In this document: piece after piece, positions 1 through 5,172 of the stretch | How positions within the stretch are numbered: position 1 is the stretch's first letter | Layout: every line of letters starts with the position of its first letter | DNA from: Erysipelotrichaceae bacterium | GTDB lineage: Bacteria > Bacillota_I > Bacilli_A > Erysipelotrichales > Erysipelotrichaceae | DNA length: 9,760 nucleotides | Assembly: GCA_030533035.1 (NCBI GenBank) | Contig: JAUNJW010000046.1 | Location: forward strand, 937-10,696 | Direction of reading: 5' to 3' | Notes under the pieces: generated by a model | Told to the model about the DNA's origin: nothing | The model's database searches: none | What the model saw: the letters and a program-made list of their open reading frames with translations, nothing else | Translations under genes and position numbers: made by a program

Positions 1-25
1 TTCCTTTTGTTCAAGGAGACGATGT

Positions 26-694
26 ATGCGAATGAGAAAAAAGAAGTGGGCGGATCCCTGGCTGGCCGAACACAGTGATTATATTTATGAAAACCCGGCT
101 GAACTGAAGGGAAAATGGAAAGAGCTCCTTGGCTGTGAAATCCTTCATGTTGAAATCGGCACCGGCAAGGGCGATTATCTGAACCACATGGCCGCCATGT
201 ATCCGGAAGAAGGATGGGTGGGCCTGGAAAAGGACCGCAGCGCCGCCGCCGTCGCCGCCAGAAAGGCAGTTGAAGAGGAAAACGCCGATCTGCACAACAA
301 ACGGATGATTGTCAACCGGGCGGAAATCATGACGGAATGGTTTGAGGAAGGGGAGATTGATGTGATCCATCTCAACTTCTCCGATCCCTGGCCGAAGAAA
401 TACACCCATAAGCGCCGCCTTTCCTCTGAAAGCTTTCTTGCTATGTACGATAAGCTTCTGGGTGAAAACGGCAGGATCCGGATGAAGACCGATAACGTCG
501 GGCTGTTTGAGGATTCGGTTGTCACATTCTCGCAGGCCGGCTGGACATTCACGGAATTCTCAGTCGATTACCGCCGTGATGAACATCCCGAAGATGCCGT
601 CACGGAATATGAAGCACGGTTCATGGAACTCGGCCAGCCGATCTACCAGCTGACCGCGGTCCGTCGCAAACCGCAGGCGGATATGGTAAAATAA
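26..694 (+). CDS. trmB: tRNA (guanine-N7-)-methyltransferase TrmB
   Basis: Uses SAM to make 7-methylguanosine at position 46 in the variable loop of tRNAs; cytoplasmic. The 222-residue protein has the family's hallmarks in order: a basic N-terminus with the K-W-A-D-P-W block (about residues 7-12), the SAM-binding motif E-I-G-T-G-K-G (43-49), the signature N-F-S-D-P-W-P-K-K (117-125) followed by a K-R-R-L basic patch, the T-D-N segment near residue 155, and the C-terminal T-E-Y-E-x-R-F block. The length is normal for the family. An AAGGAG ribosome site at 13-18 lies 7 nt before the chosen ATG; the out-of-frame ATG at 22 is too close to it. The promoter must lie upstream of the window. The next gene starts 15 nt after the stop, so the two are probably co-transcribed. 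Identification is from recognised motifs, with little doubt. Confidence 0.97.
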   Translation: MRMRKKKWADPWLAEHSDYIYENPAELKGKWKELLGCEILHVEIGTGKGDYLNHMAAMYPEEGWVGLEKDRSAAAVAARKAVEEENADLHNKRMIVNRAEIMTEWFEEGEIDVIHLNFSDPWPKKYTHKRRLSSESFLAMYDKLLGENGRIRMKTDNVGLFEDSVVTFSQAGWTFTEFSVDYRRDEHPEDAVTEYEARFMELGQPIYQLTAVRRKPQADMVK

Positions 695-709
695 GCATTG
701 AGGTATCAC

Positions 710-1435
710 ATGAGGAAGTTTCTGTTGCTGATGGCATGTCTGCTTATGCTGAACGGATGCACCATGATCTCAGCCGGTATCCAGCCCCGTCTGGACCAGG
801 CCTGCGCTGAGGCGCTTTCGCATCCGCTTTCCTCTGCCAACAACCGCAAGCAATACTATTCCTATTACCTTGAGCCGTCCGTCGGCCGGATGGCGTCCAC
901 TGAAACCGGCAATGAGTTTCTGATGGGCAGCGACCGCTTTGTCATGAATCTTGACGTTGCCGCCATTATCAATGAGAAGTATTATCCGGAGCAGGAGATT
1001 ATCCATGGCTATGCCATCCGGGGCAGCGTGATCGCGCAGTCCGAAGGCACCATGACATGCGCGGACGGCAGCGAAAAGCCGTATTCGGTTGTCATCGAGA
1101 AATCCGGTGAAAATGAATGCCTGATCCATGTCAGCGCCGGCTATATGTCATTCGAAGGCTTCGCCACGGAAGCGACAGCCCCGGCTGTGGCGGCAGAGAT
1201 GCTCAAGATCTCCCGTTCCGTCACTGTCGAATCCCAGGAGGTACTGGCTGCCTTTACCACCATGGAAGGCATCGACTATGTCGGCACACCGGTGGAGCTG
1301 TTCGAGGACAAAGCGCCGGAGAACGGATCGATTGAGGAACTTCTGGTCGATTATGACGGCCAGCCCCGCGTCACTCCCGATTCTGAAGAAGGCAGTGAAG
1401 AGCCCGCAGAGGAAGGGGAAGAGAATAACGAATAG
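710..1435 (+). CDS. Uncharacterised lipoprotein downstream of trmB
   Basis: I do not recognise a family. The 241-residue product begins with a lipoprotein signal peptide: M-R-K, a hydrophobic stretch (residues 4-14), and a lipobox L-N-G-C with the lipidated cysteine at residue 17, so the mature protein should sit on the outer face of the cytoplasmic membrane. The mature part has no further membrane segment and looks like a globular mixed alpha/beta domain of about 190 residues, ending in a very acidic Glu/Ser-rich tail (last 20 or so residues). I chose ATG 710 because GAGG at 700-703 lies 6 nt upstream and the signal peptide then starts in the usual way; the in-frame TTG at 698 would lack a ribosome site and add four residues. 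It follows trmB by 15 nt and is probably in its transcript. Its role is unknown; a substrate-binding, redox or envelope-maintenance part cannot be told apart from sequence alone. Confidence 0.85.
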   Translation: MRKFLLLMACLLMLNGCTMISAGIQPRLDQACAEALSHPLSSANNRKQYYSYYLEPSVGRMASTETGNEFLMGSDRFVMNLDVAAIINEKYYPEQEIIHGYAIRGSVIAQSEGTMTCADGSEKPYSVVIEKSGENECLIHVSAGYMSFEGFATEATAPAVAAEMLKISRSVTVESQEVLAAFTTMEGIDYVGTPVELFEDKAPENGSIEELLVDYDGQPRVTPDSEEGSEEPAEEGEENNE

Positions 1436-1479
1436 TCAGGAATATGCGGTAAACAGGCTTTTTTGTGTTATTATTTTTA

Positions 1480-1508
1480 TTAACAACGCCACATAAATGG
1501 CATAAAAT
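1480..1508 (+). promoter_or_regulatory. Sigma-A-type promoter for the acidic SPxFG-motif protein gene
   Basis: A -35 TTAACA (1480-1485) and a -10 TAAAAT (1503-1508) are separated by 17 nt; each matches the consensus at 5 of 6 positions. Start of transcription would be near 1515, giving a leader of roughly 23 nt. A small inverted repeat, GCCA at 1488-1491 and TGGC at 1498-1501, lies in the spacer and may be chance. A second possible -10 (TATATT, 1508-1513) has too long a spacer to this -35. No clear terminator hairpin separates this from the preceding lipoprotein gene. Confidence 0.6.
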
Positions 1509-1537
1509 ATATTTTGTATTCCAGGAGGGAAATCAAT

Positions 1538-2404
1538 ATGCTTAAAAAATTACAGGACCTGCTGTTTGAAGAGGAAGAAGACCTCGACGACGAAGAGGAA
1601 GAAACAGTTGCAGAACCTGCTTCGTATACCCCGGAAGTAACCCCTGTCCAGGCAGAGGCACCGAAGCCTGCTGAGACTGTGGAAGAACCCGTACCGGCCC
1701 CCGCACCTGCGCCCGCACCGGCACCGGCTCCCGTTTTCAAGTCTGAGGAAACTGTTGAAGTCCGTCCTGCCATGCAGAGAATTGATGTCACACAGCCGAT
1801 TCCGACCCAGAAGCCGCGCCGCGAACAGGCAAGAAATGAGTCTGTATTCAGAGAACCTGCTCCGGCAGCTCCTTCCTTTGACATCAAGGTTGACGACGCA
1901 CCCGCAGTACAGCAGTCCAGACCGAAACCCAAGCCCGCCGCAAAACCGGCCCGCCAGGACAAGCCGAGATCATCCGGCTATCAGTTCCAGCCTGTGATCA
2001 GCCCGATCTTCGGTGTTGATGAAAAGGACATGAACGCTCTTAAGACAACAACGACAAAGATCTCTGAGGTCCAGAAGGCCAAGAATGATCCGAATATCAG
2101 CCCGATCATCTCCCCGATGTACGGCATGAACCAGGAGGACAAGCCTTCCAACATCCAGAAGACAGTCAGAAAGTCCAACGAGCAGGAAGAAATCCTTGCC
2201 ACACCGCAGGCCAGAAAGGCTGAGGATGAAATCCCTGAGTTCTCCCTTGACGACATTCTCAAGGTAAGGGATGAGGAATATGCCAAGGCAGCCGGCGAAG
2301 CAAGCGAGGAAACAGCGCCTCTTTTCCCGGATCTCAATCTCTGGGACGACGAACCGGAAAGCGCTGAAGACGCGACCATCGTCATTGAAAAGCCGTTAGG
2401 CTGA
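1538..2404 (+). CDS. Acidic, proline-rich, probably disordered protein with two SPx(F/Y)G motifs
   Basis: No family recognised with confidence. The 288-residue product opens with a short helix (M-L-K-K-L-Q-D-L-L-F) running into a dense Glu/Asp tract (about residues 11-22), then a Pro/Ala/Glu linker containing six Pro-Ala dipeptides (53-64), a basic Lys/Pro stretch (about 128-145), and two related motifs: P-V-I-S-P-I-F-G-V (152-160) and P-I-I-S-P-M-Y-G-M (189-197). A further acidic segment, E-F-S-L-D-D-I-L, lies near residue 235, and the end is acidic. There is no signal peptide or membrane segment, so it is cytoplasmic. The pattern of tethering helix, flexible linker and repeated short motifs suggests a scaffold or adaptor, which is inference. 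ATG 1538 is preceded by AGGAGG (1523-1528) at 9 nt; the in-frame TTG at 1514 lies upstream of that site and is unlikely. It has its own promoter and terminator, so it is a single-gene unit. Confidence 0.85.
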   Translation: MLKKLQDLLFEEEEDLDDEEEETVAEPASYTPEVTPVQAEAPKPAETVEEPVPAPAPAPAPAPAPVFKSEETVEVRPAMQRIDVTQPIPTQKPRREQARNESVFREPAPAAPSFDIKVDDAPAVQQSRPKPKPAAKPARQDKPRSSGYQFQPVISPIFGVDEKDMNALKTTTTKISEVQKAKNDPNISPIISPMYGMNQEDKPSNIQKTVRKSNEQEEILATPQARKAEDEIPEFSLDDILKVRDEEYAKAAGEASEETAPLFPDLNLWDDEPESAEDATIVIEKPLG

Positions 2405-2424
2405 TCAGCTGATTATAGATTGTG

Positions 2425-2450
2425 AGCACCCTGTTAACAGGGTGCTTTTT
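2425..2450 (+). terminator. Rho-independent terminator
   Basis: A perfect 22-nt palindrome (2425-2446), each arm AGCACCCTGTT or its complement, is followed by a run of T (2446-2450). It starts 20 nt after the stop codon of the acidic protein gene and closes that transcript. Confidence 0.92.
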
Positions 2451-2525
2451 CATTGCTTTGAACAATTATCATCATCCTTCACAAAGTAGGGGACAAACCT
2501 TAAAAAAACACTTTAAAACCTGTAT

Positions 2526-2539
2526 GTTAAGCGCTCTCA
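2526..2539. promoter_or_regulatory. Candidate cre / LacI-family operator
   Basis: GTTAAGCGCTCTCA carries the AAGCGCT core typical of CcpA (cre) sites. It departs from the common TGWAARCGYTWNCW consensus at the first two bases (GT in place of TG) and at one base in the right arm. It ends 6 nt upstream of the -35 box that drives the operon containing the CcpA-like gene, so autoregulation is plausible. A second sequence, TGAAAAAATTTTCA (2547-2560), overlaps the -35 and has perfect outer arms but lacks the central CG. Neither is a full match, so confidence is low. Confidence 0.35.
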
Positions 2540-2545
2540 TGGTTA

Positions 2546-2574
2546 TTGAAAAAATTTTCAAGGAAGTCTATAAT
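2546..2574 (+). promoter_or_regulatory. Strong sigma-A promoter of the ytxG-like / ccpA operon
   Basis: TTGAAA (2546-2551) and a perfect TATAAT (2569-2574) are separated by 17 nt, close to the ideal housekeeping promoter. Transcription should begin near 2581, just ahead of the AAGGAG ribosome site at 2585-2590, so the leader is only about 18 nt. The sequence from 2451 to 2545 is AT-rich and holds nothing else I can support apart from the operator-like site. Confidence 0.88.
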
Positions 2575-2598
2575 CGAGATTAAGAAGGAGACCTGATT

Positions 2599-2970
2599 AT
2601 GGACGATTTATTACTTGCATTACAGAATGTATCGCAGCAGCTGCTGCCGATACTCGGAGCGGTGGCTCTGGTATTTGTCTGCATTCTTCTGAAGAAAATC
2701 GTCGATCTCGTAGAAAGCATAACCGCGACAGTCAAGGGACTGGACCCGACGCTGAGACTTGTGGATAAGAGCATTGAAAAAGTACAGGCGCCTCTGAATA
2801 CAGCTGTCAAGTACAGTCATACGCTCGACAGAGTCCATGACAAAACAGCTGAGACATTCGGAAAAGCGGTTGATTTCGCCAGCGAGAATATCGACAATCT
2901 GAAAGAATTCGTCGCAGACAAAATGCCTAAGGAGGCAGAAGAAGAAACTGCCGAAGGCGGACAGGAGTAA
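2599..2970 (+). CDS. Membrane-anchored coiled-coil protein, YtxG/DUF948-like
   Basis: The 123-residue product has one hydrophobic segment (about residues 13-31) followed at once by K-K, which by the positive-inside rule places the rest in the cytoplasm. The remainder (about 35-112) is a heptad-rich helix with a Leu/Val/Ile spacing typical of coiled coil, and the C-terminus is acidic. Size, topology and position fit DUF948 proteins such as Bacillus YtxG, which lie upstream of ytxH and ccpA; the family call rests on architecture and gene order rather than a catalytic motif. ATG 2599 has AAGGAG 8 nt upstream (2585-2590). The stop is 3 nt before the next gene, whose ribosome site (AGGAG, 2963-2967) sits inside this gene's last codons, so the two are translated as a coupled pair. 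Function is unknown; related proteins are annotated as general stress proteins. Confidence 0.85.
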   Translation: MDDLLLALQNVSQQLLPILGAVALVFVCILLKKIVDLVESITATVKGLDPTLRLVDKSIEKVQAPLNTAVKYSHTLDRVHDKTAETFGKAVDFASENIDNLKEFVADKMPKEAEEETAEGGQE

Positions 2971-2973
2971 ACT

Positions 2974-3879
2974 ATGAGCGAAGAAAACAAGATTGAAACA
3001 GCAGACACCGGCATCGATTTCAATAATTCCAACGAGCCGATTGATTCCATTGAAAAGACTGTTGAGAATCTGAAGAAAAAGATTCAGGAACTCAATGAAA
3101 ACACAGCTGAAGCTGCTGAGGAAACAATTGAGGCAGCAGCTGACAAAGCAGAGGAAATCAAGGAAGAGCTGAGTGCCGCCGCTGATGAAATCTGTGAAGC
3201 AGCAGAAGAGAAGAAAGAAGAAATCGCAGCAGCCGTGGAAGAGAAAAAAGAAGAAATCAAGGAAGCGGCTGAAGAAGTGATTGCAGAAGCAGCGGAAGAA
3301 ACAGAAGAAAAGGCCGAAGAAATCGCTGAAGCGGCAGACGATGCGGATGACGGCTTTACAAGTCCTGATTTTGTCTCAAATGAACAGCCCGACAAATTTG
3401 AAGAACTGAAAGAAAAGGCCTTCAATACTGTCAGCATGTCCCTTGAGAGCATTAAGGGCGCTTATGACAAGGCAATGGCCAATCCGGCTGTCCAGAACGG
3501 CGTCAACGCGGTTAAGGACAATGTCGGCAAGGCAATTGAAACCGCCAAGGTCCAGGCTTCCAAGCTGAGCGAAAATGAAGATGTCAAAAAGTTCGCTGAC
3601 AAAGCCGGCGAAACATGGAAAAAGGCATCCGACGCAGTCAGTGAAGGTACAAAGGAAGCGGCAAGAAAGATTGACGAGACACTCAGCAAGCCTGAGGTCC
3701 AGGATACAATCGCCAAGGCCAAAACAGGCGCTGCCGGACTGTTCACAAATGTAAAGAACAGTGTTCTCTCCCTGTTTGCGAAAAAGGAAGAGGCAGAAGA
3801 AGACGCTGAGGGAATCAGCGCGGAAAAAGAAGAGGAAGAAGCGATTCAGAATCTTACAGACAGTGACAGTCAGGAATAA
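2974..3879 (+). CDS. Glu/Ala-rich long helical protein in the YtxH position
   Basis: The 301-residue protein has no signal peptide or membrane segment. Residues about 25-130 are almost wholly Glu, Ala, Lys and Ile in an E-E-K-K-E-E-I-x-x-A pattern, expected to form a long charged helix or coiled coil. Residues about 140-270 are more varied and hold roughly three degenerate repeats built around N-P-A-V-Q (170-174), N-E-D-V-K (201-205) and K-P-E-V-Q (239-243). An amphipathic stretch with Leu/Phe/Val (about 253-267) could touch a membrane, and the tail is acidic. Similar composition occurs in LEA-like, apolipoprotein-like and YtxH-like proteins. The YtxH link here comes from position after a YtxG-like gene and before ccpA; unlike Bacillus YtxH I see no N-terminal membrane segment. 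The start follows AGGAG by 6 nt. The ccpA-like gene begins 22 nt after the stop. A partnership with the upstream membrane coiled-coil protein is plausible but not proven. Confidence 0.82.
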   Translation: MSEENKIETADTGIDFNNSNEPIDSIEKTVENLKKKIQELNENTAEAAEETIEAAADKAEEIKEELSAAADEICEAAEEKKEEIAAAVEEKKEEIKEAAEEVIAEAAEETEEKAEEIAEAADDADDGFTSPDFVSNEQPDKFEELKEKAFNTVSMSLESIKGAYDKAMANPAVQNGVNAVKDNVGKAIETAKVQASKLSENEDVKKFADKAGETWKKASDAVSEGTKEAARKIDETLSKPEVQDTIAKAKTGAAGLFTNVKNSVLSLFAKKEEAEEDAEGISAEKEEEEAIQNLTDSDSQE

Positions 3880-3901
3880 AAGACAGGGGTGATCGTCGGA
3901 C

Positions 3902-4894
3902 ATGAAACGAGTAACAATATATGATGTCGCGAAAGAAGCCGGAGTCTCATTAGCTACTGTATCCCGTGTCATCAACGGTTCCAATGTCGTCAAGGGACCG
4001 ACCAGAGAAAAGGTCCAGGCCGCCGTTGACAAGCTGGGTTACAAGCCGAATGCCATCGCGCAGGGACTCGCGCTTCAGAAAAGCACGACTATCGGTCTGG
4101 TCGTGCCCGAAGCAAGCTTTACCTATACCGGTCAGATCATCAACGGTCTGATTGACGTGGCAAAGATTTACAACTACAACATTATCTTCCATACCATCAC
4201 CGCCGGTATTACGGATCTTTCCTCCGTGATTGAAGACAATATCAAATCCAATGTGGACGGCGTCATTCTTTACTATGACAAGCTGGAGGTTCCGGAAGTG
4301 GAAACTCTCTCCCGCTACAATATTCCGATCGTCCTGATCGGCGGCCGCATGCACGGCGACAAGGTATGCAGCGTCTACGTTGACATTGAAAAGGCGGTTT
4401 ATGAACTGACAACCAAGTATCTGGAAGAGGGCAAGGATGAGATTGCGATCATTGAGGACCGCAAGAACCAGTATGCCTGCCACCAGATGGTTGCCGGCGC
4501 CAGAAAGGCATTTGAAGCCAAAGGCAAGACATTCGAAGGATTCCTGGAAATCCCGGCGGAAGCCAGAACCAGCTATCTGTTCCTGCAGACCTGGCTCAGG
4601 GATCACAGGTATGACCTGATGATCGGCAACCGCGATTCCCAGGCCATGGCGATCGTCAACGCGGCCAGGGAAAACGGCATCGAAGTTCCCCGCGATATGG
4701 AAGTTGCCTGTGTGATTGACACCAAGTACAACGCCATGATGAGACCGCAGATCTCTTCATTCTCCATTCCGTCCTATGATCTCGGCGCTGTCTCCATGCG
4801 TGTCATGACAAAAATGCTGGCAAGCGAAGCTGAATCCGACAAAGTCATTGAGCTCAGCTATCTGTTTACCCCGCGTCAGACAACAAAGAATTGA
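3902..4894 (+). CDS. ccpA: LacI-family regulator, CcpA-like (catabolite control)
   Basis: A 330-residue DNA-binding regulator. Helix-turn-helix at about residues 6-25 (I-Y-D-V-A-K-E-A-G-V-S-x-A-T-V-S-R-V-I-N), then the hinge helix P-N-A-I-A-Q-G-L-A (49-57) with the minor-groove leucine at 56, then a periplasmic-binding-protein-like effector domain. Features shared with Bacillus CcpA as I recall it include Y-N-Y-N-I-I in the N-subdomain and, near the C-terminus, M-R-P-Q followed by Y-D-L-G-A-V-S-M-R (Tyr at 292), the helix that contacts HPr-Ser46-P in CcpA. This supports a catabolite-control role over a sugar-specific repressor. The usual G-F-D-N segment is replaced by C-V-I-D-T, so it is a divergent member. 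The start has AGGGGTGA at 3885-3892, 9 nt upstream. It is the last gene of its operon, has no terminator of its own, and its stop codon overlaps the tyrS promoter. Candidate operator sequences lie in both flanking promoters. Confidence 0.87.
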   Translation: MKRVTIYDVAKEAGVSLATVSRVINGSNVVKGPTREKVQAAVDKLGYKPNAIAQGLALQKSTTIGLVVPEASFTYTGQIINGLIDVAKIYNYNIIFHTITAGITDLSSVIEDNIKSNVDGVILYYDKLEVPEVETLSRYNIPIVLIGGRMHGDKVCSVYVDIEKAVYELTTKYLEEGKDEIAIIEDRKNQYACHQMVAGARKAFEAKGKTFEGFLEIPAEARTSYLFLQTWLRDHRYDLMIGNRDSQAMAIVNAARENGIEVPRDMEVACVIDTKYNAMMRPQISSFSIPSYDLGAVSMRVMTKMLASEAESDKVIELSYLFTPRQTTKN

Positions 4895-4920
4895 CAACGC
4901 AATTTGCAACGCGTTACAAT
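4891..4920 (+). promoter_or_regulatory. Sigma-A promoter of the tyrS leader
   Basis: A perfect -35 TTGACA (4891-4896) overlaps the ccpA stop codon (4892-4894); the -10 TACAAT (4915-4920) follows after 18 nt. Transcription should start near 4927, shortly ahead of the T-box Stem I. Confidence 0.85.
4904..4919. promoter_or_regulatory. 16-bp near-palindrome within the tyrS promoter, possible operator
   Basis: TTGCAACGCGTTACAA is symmetric at 7 of 8 base pairs (the mismatch is C4907 against A4916). It fills the second half of the promoter spacer and covers most of the -10, where a bound protein would block RNA polymerase. The AACG/CGTT half-sites resemble LacI-family operators, but the centre is G-C rather than the C-G of classical cre sites, so the binding protein is unknown. 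It is outside the expected transcript, so an RNA role is unlikely. Confidence 0.4.
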
Positions 4921-4926
4921 CAATTC

Positions 4927-5146
4927 CGGCAATGACCAGGACAAGTAGCGGCGGTTATCCTTACATGAAGAGAGTTCCCGGCCGGTGAAAGGGAACGTAG
5001 GAACCGCAGTGAATACACCTGTGAGCTTCCTGCCTCAAAAGACAGGACGTGTGCGCCTGCGTTAAAGGCATAGATGAGTGCACGAAAGTGAACTAAGGTG
5101 GTACCGCGCTTAAGGCGTCCTTAGATGAAAAGGGCGCCTTTTATAT
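4927..5146 (+). ncRNA. T-box leader riboswitch for tyrosine, upstream of tyrS
   Basis: This leader RNA binds tRNA-Tyr and lets transcription continue only when the tRNA is uncharged. Stem I base: CAGG (4937-4940) pairs with CCTG (5018-5021). The specifier loop lies between that helix and GCGGTT (4951-4956) paired with AACCGC (5002-5007). Its 3' side reads GTGAA-TAC-AC, giving the Tyr codon UAC at 5014-5016. A distal hairpin (GTTCCC with GGGAAC) follows the AGAGAG bulge region. The conserved T-box sequence AAGGTGGTACCGCG is at 5095-5108. Its UGGU (5099-5102) would pair with the tRNA acceptor end ACCA, in agreement with the A discriminator base of tRNA-Tyr. Antiterminator helix: CTAAGG (5093-5098) with CCTTAG (5119-5124). 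The 5' limit is inferred from the promoter; the 3' limit is the terminator. Confidence 0.96.
5112..5146 (+). terminator. T-box intrinsic terminator
   Basis: AAGGCGTCC (5112-5120) pairs with GGGCGCCTT (5132-5140) over 9 bp including one G-U, with an 11-nt loop, followed by a short T-rich run (5139-5146). The 5' arm shares CC (5119-5120) with the antiterminator, which makes the two structures exclusive. It probably also ends transcripts that run in from the ccpA operon. Confidence 0.9.
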
Positions 5147-5172
5147 GTGCGTCCGTGAAGAGGAGAAGAAAG

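Noticed and set aside
698..709. TTG start for the first lipoprotein
   Set aside because: It would precede its own ribosome site (GAGG at 700-703); ATG 710 gives a standard signal peptide.
1488..1501. GCCA/TGGC inverted repeat in the spacer of the promoter at 1480
   Set aside because: Only 4 bp per arm with a 6-nt loop; likely chance.
1480..1962. Minus-strand open frame rich in Gly-Ala and Ser opposite the acidic protein gene
   Set aside because: It mirrors the Pro-Ala and Glu codons of the plus-strand gene; it has no ribosome site, and the plus strand has a promoter, AGGAGG and terminator.
3084..3452. Minus-strand Ser/Ala-rich open frame opposite the Glu/Ala-rich gene
   Set aside because: It is the antisense reading of repeated Glu/Ala codons, which rarely give stops; composition is an artefact and no start signals are present.
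3376..4032. Minus-strand 218-residue open frame spanning two plus-strand genes
   Set aside because: It crosses the junction of two well-supported genes, matches no family and has no ribosome site.
5125..5172. N-terminal extension of TyrS from ATG 5125
   Set aside because: That ATG lies in the loop of the T-box terminator; ATG 5173 has a ribosome site and gives the normal family length.
4895..5172. Possible small gene or separate small RNA between ccpA and tyrS
   Set aside because: The whole interval is explained by the promoter, the tyrosine T-box with its terminator, and the tyrS ribosome site.
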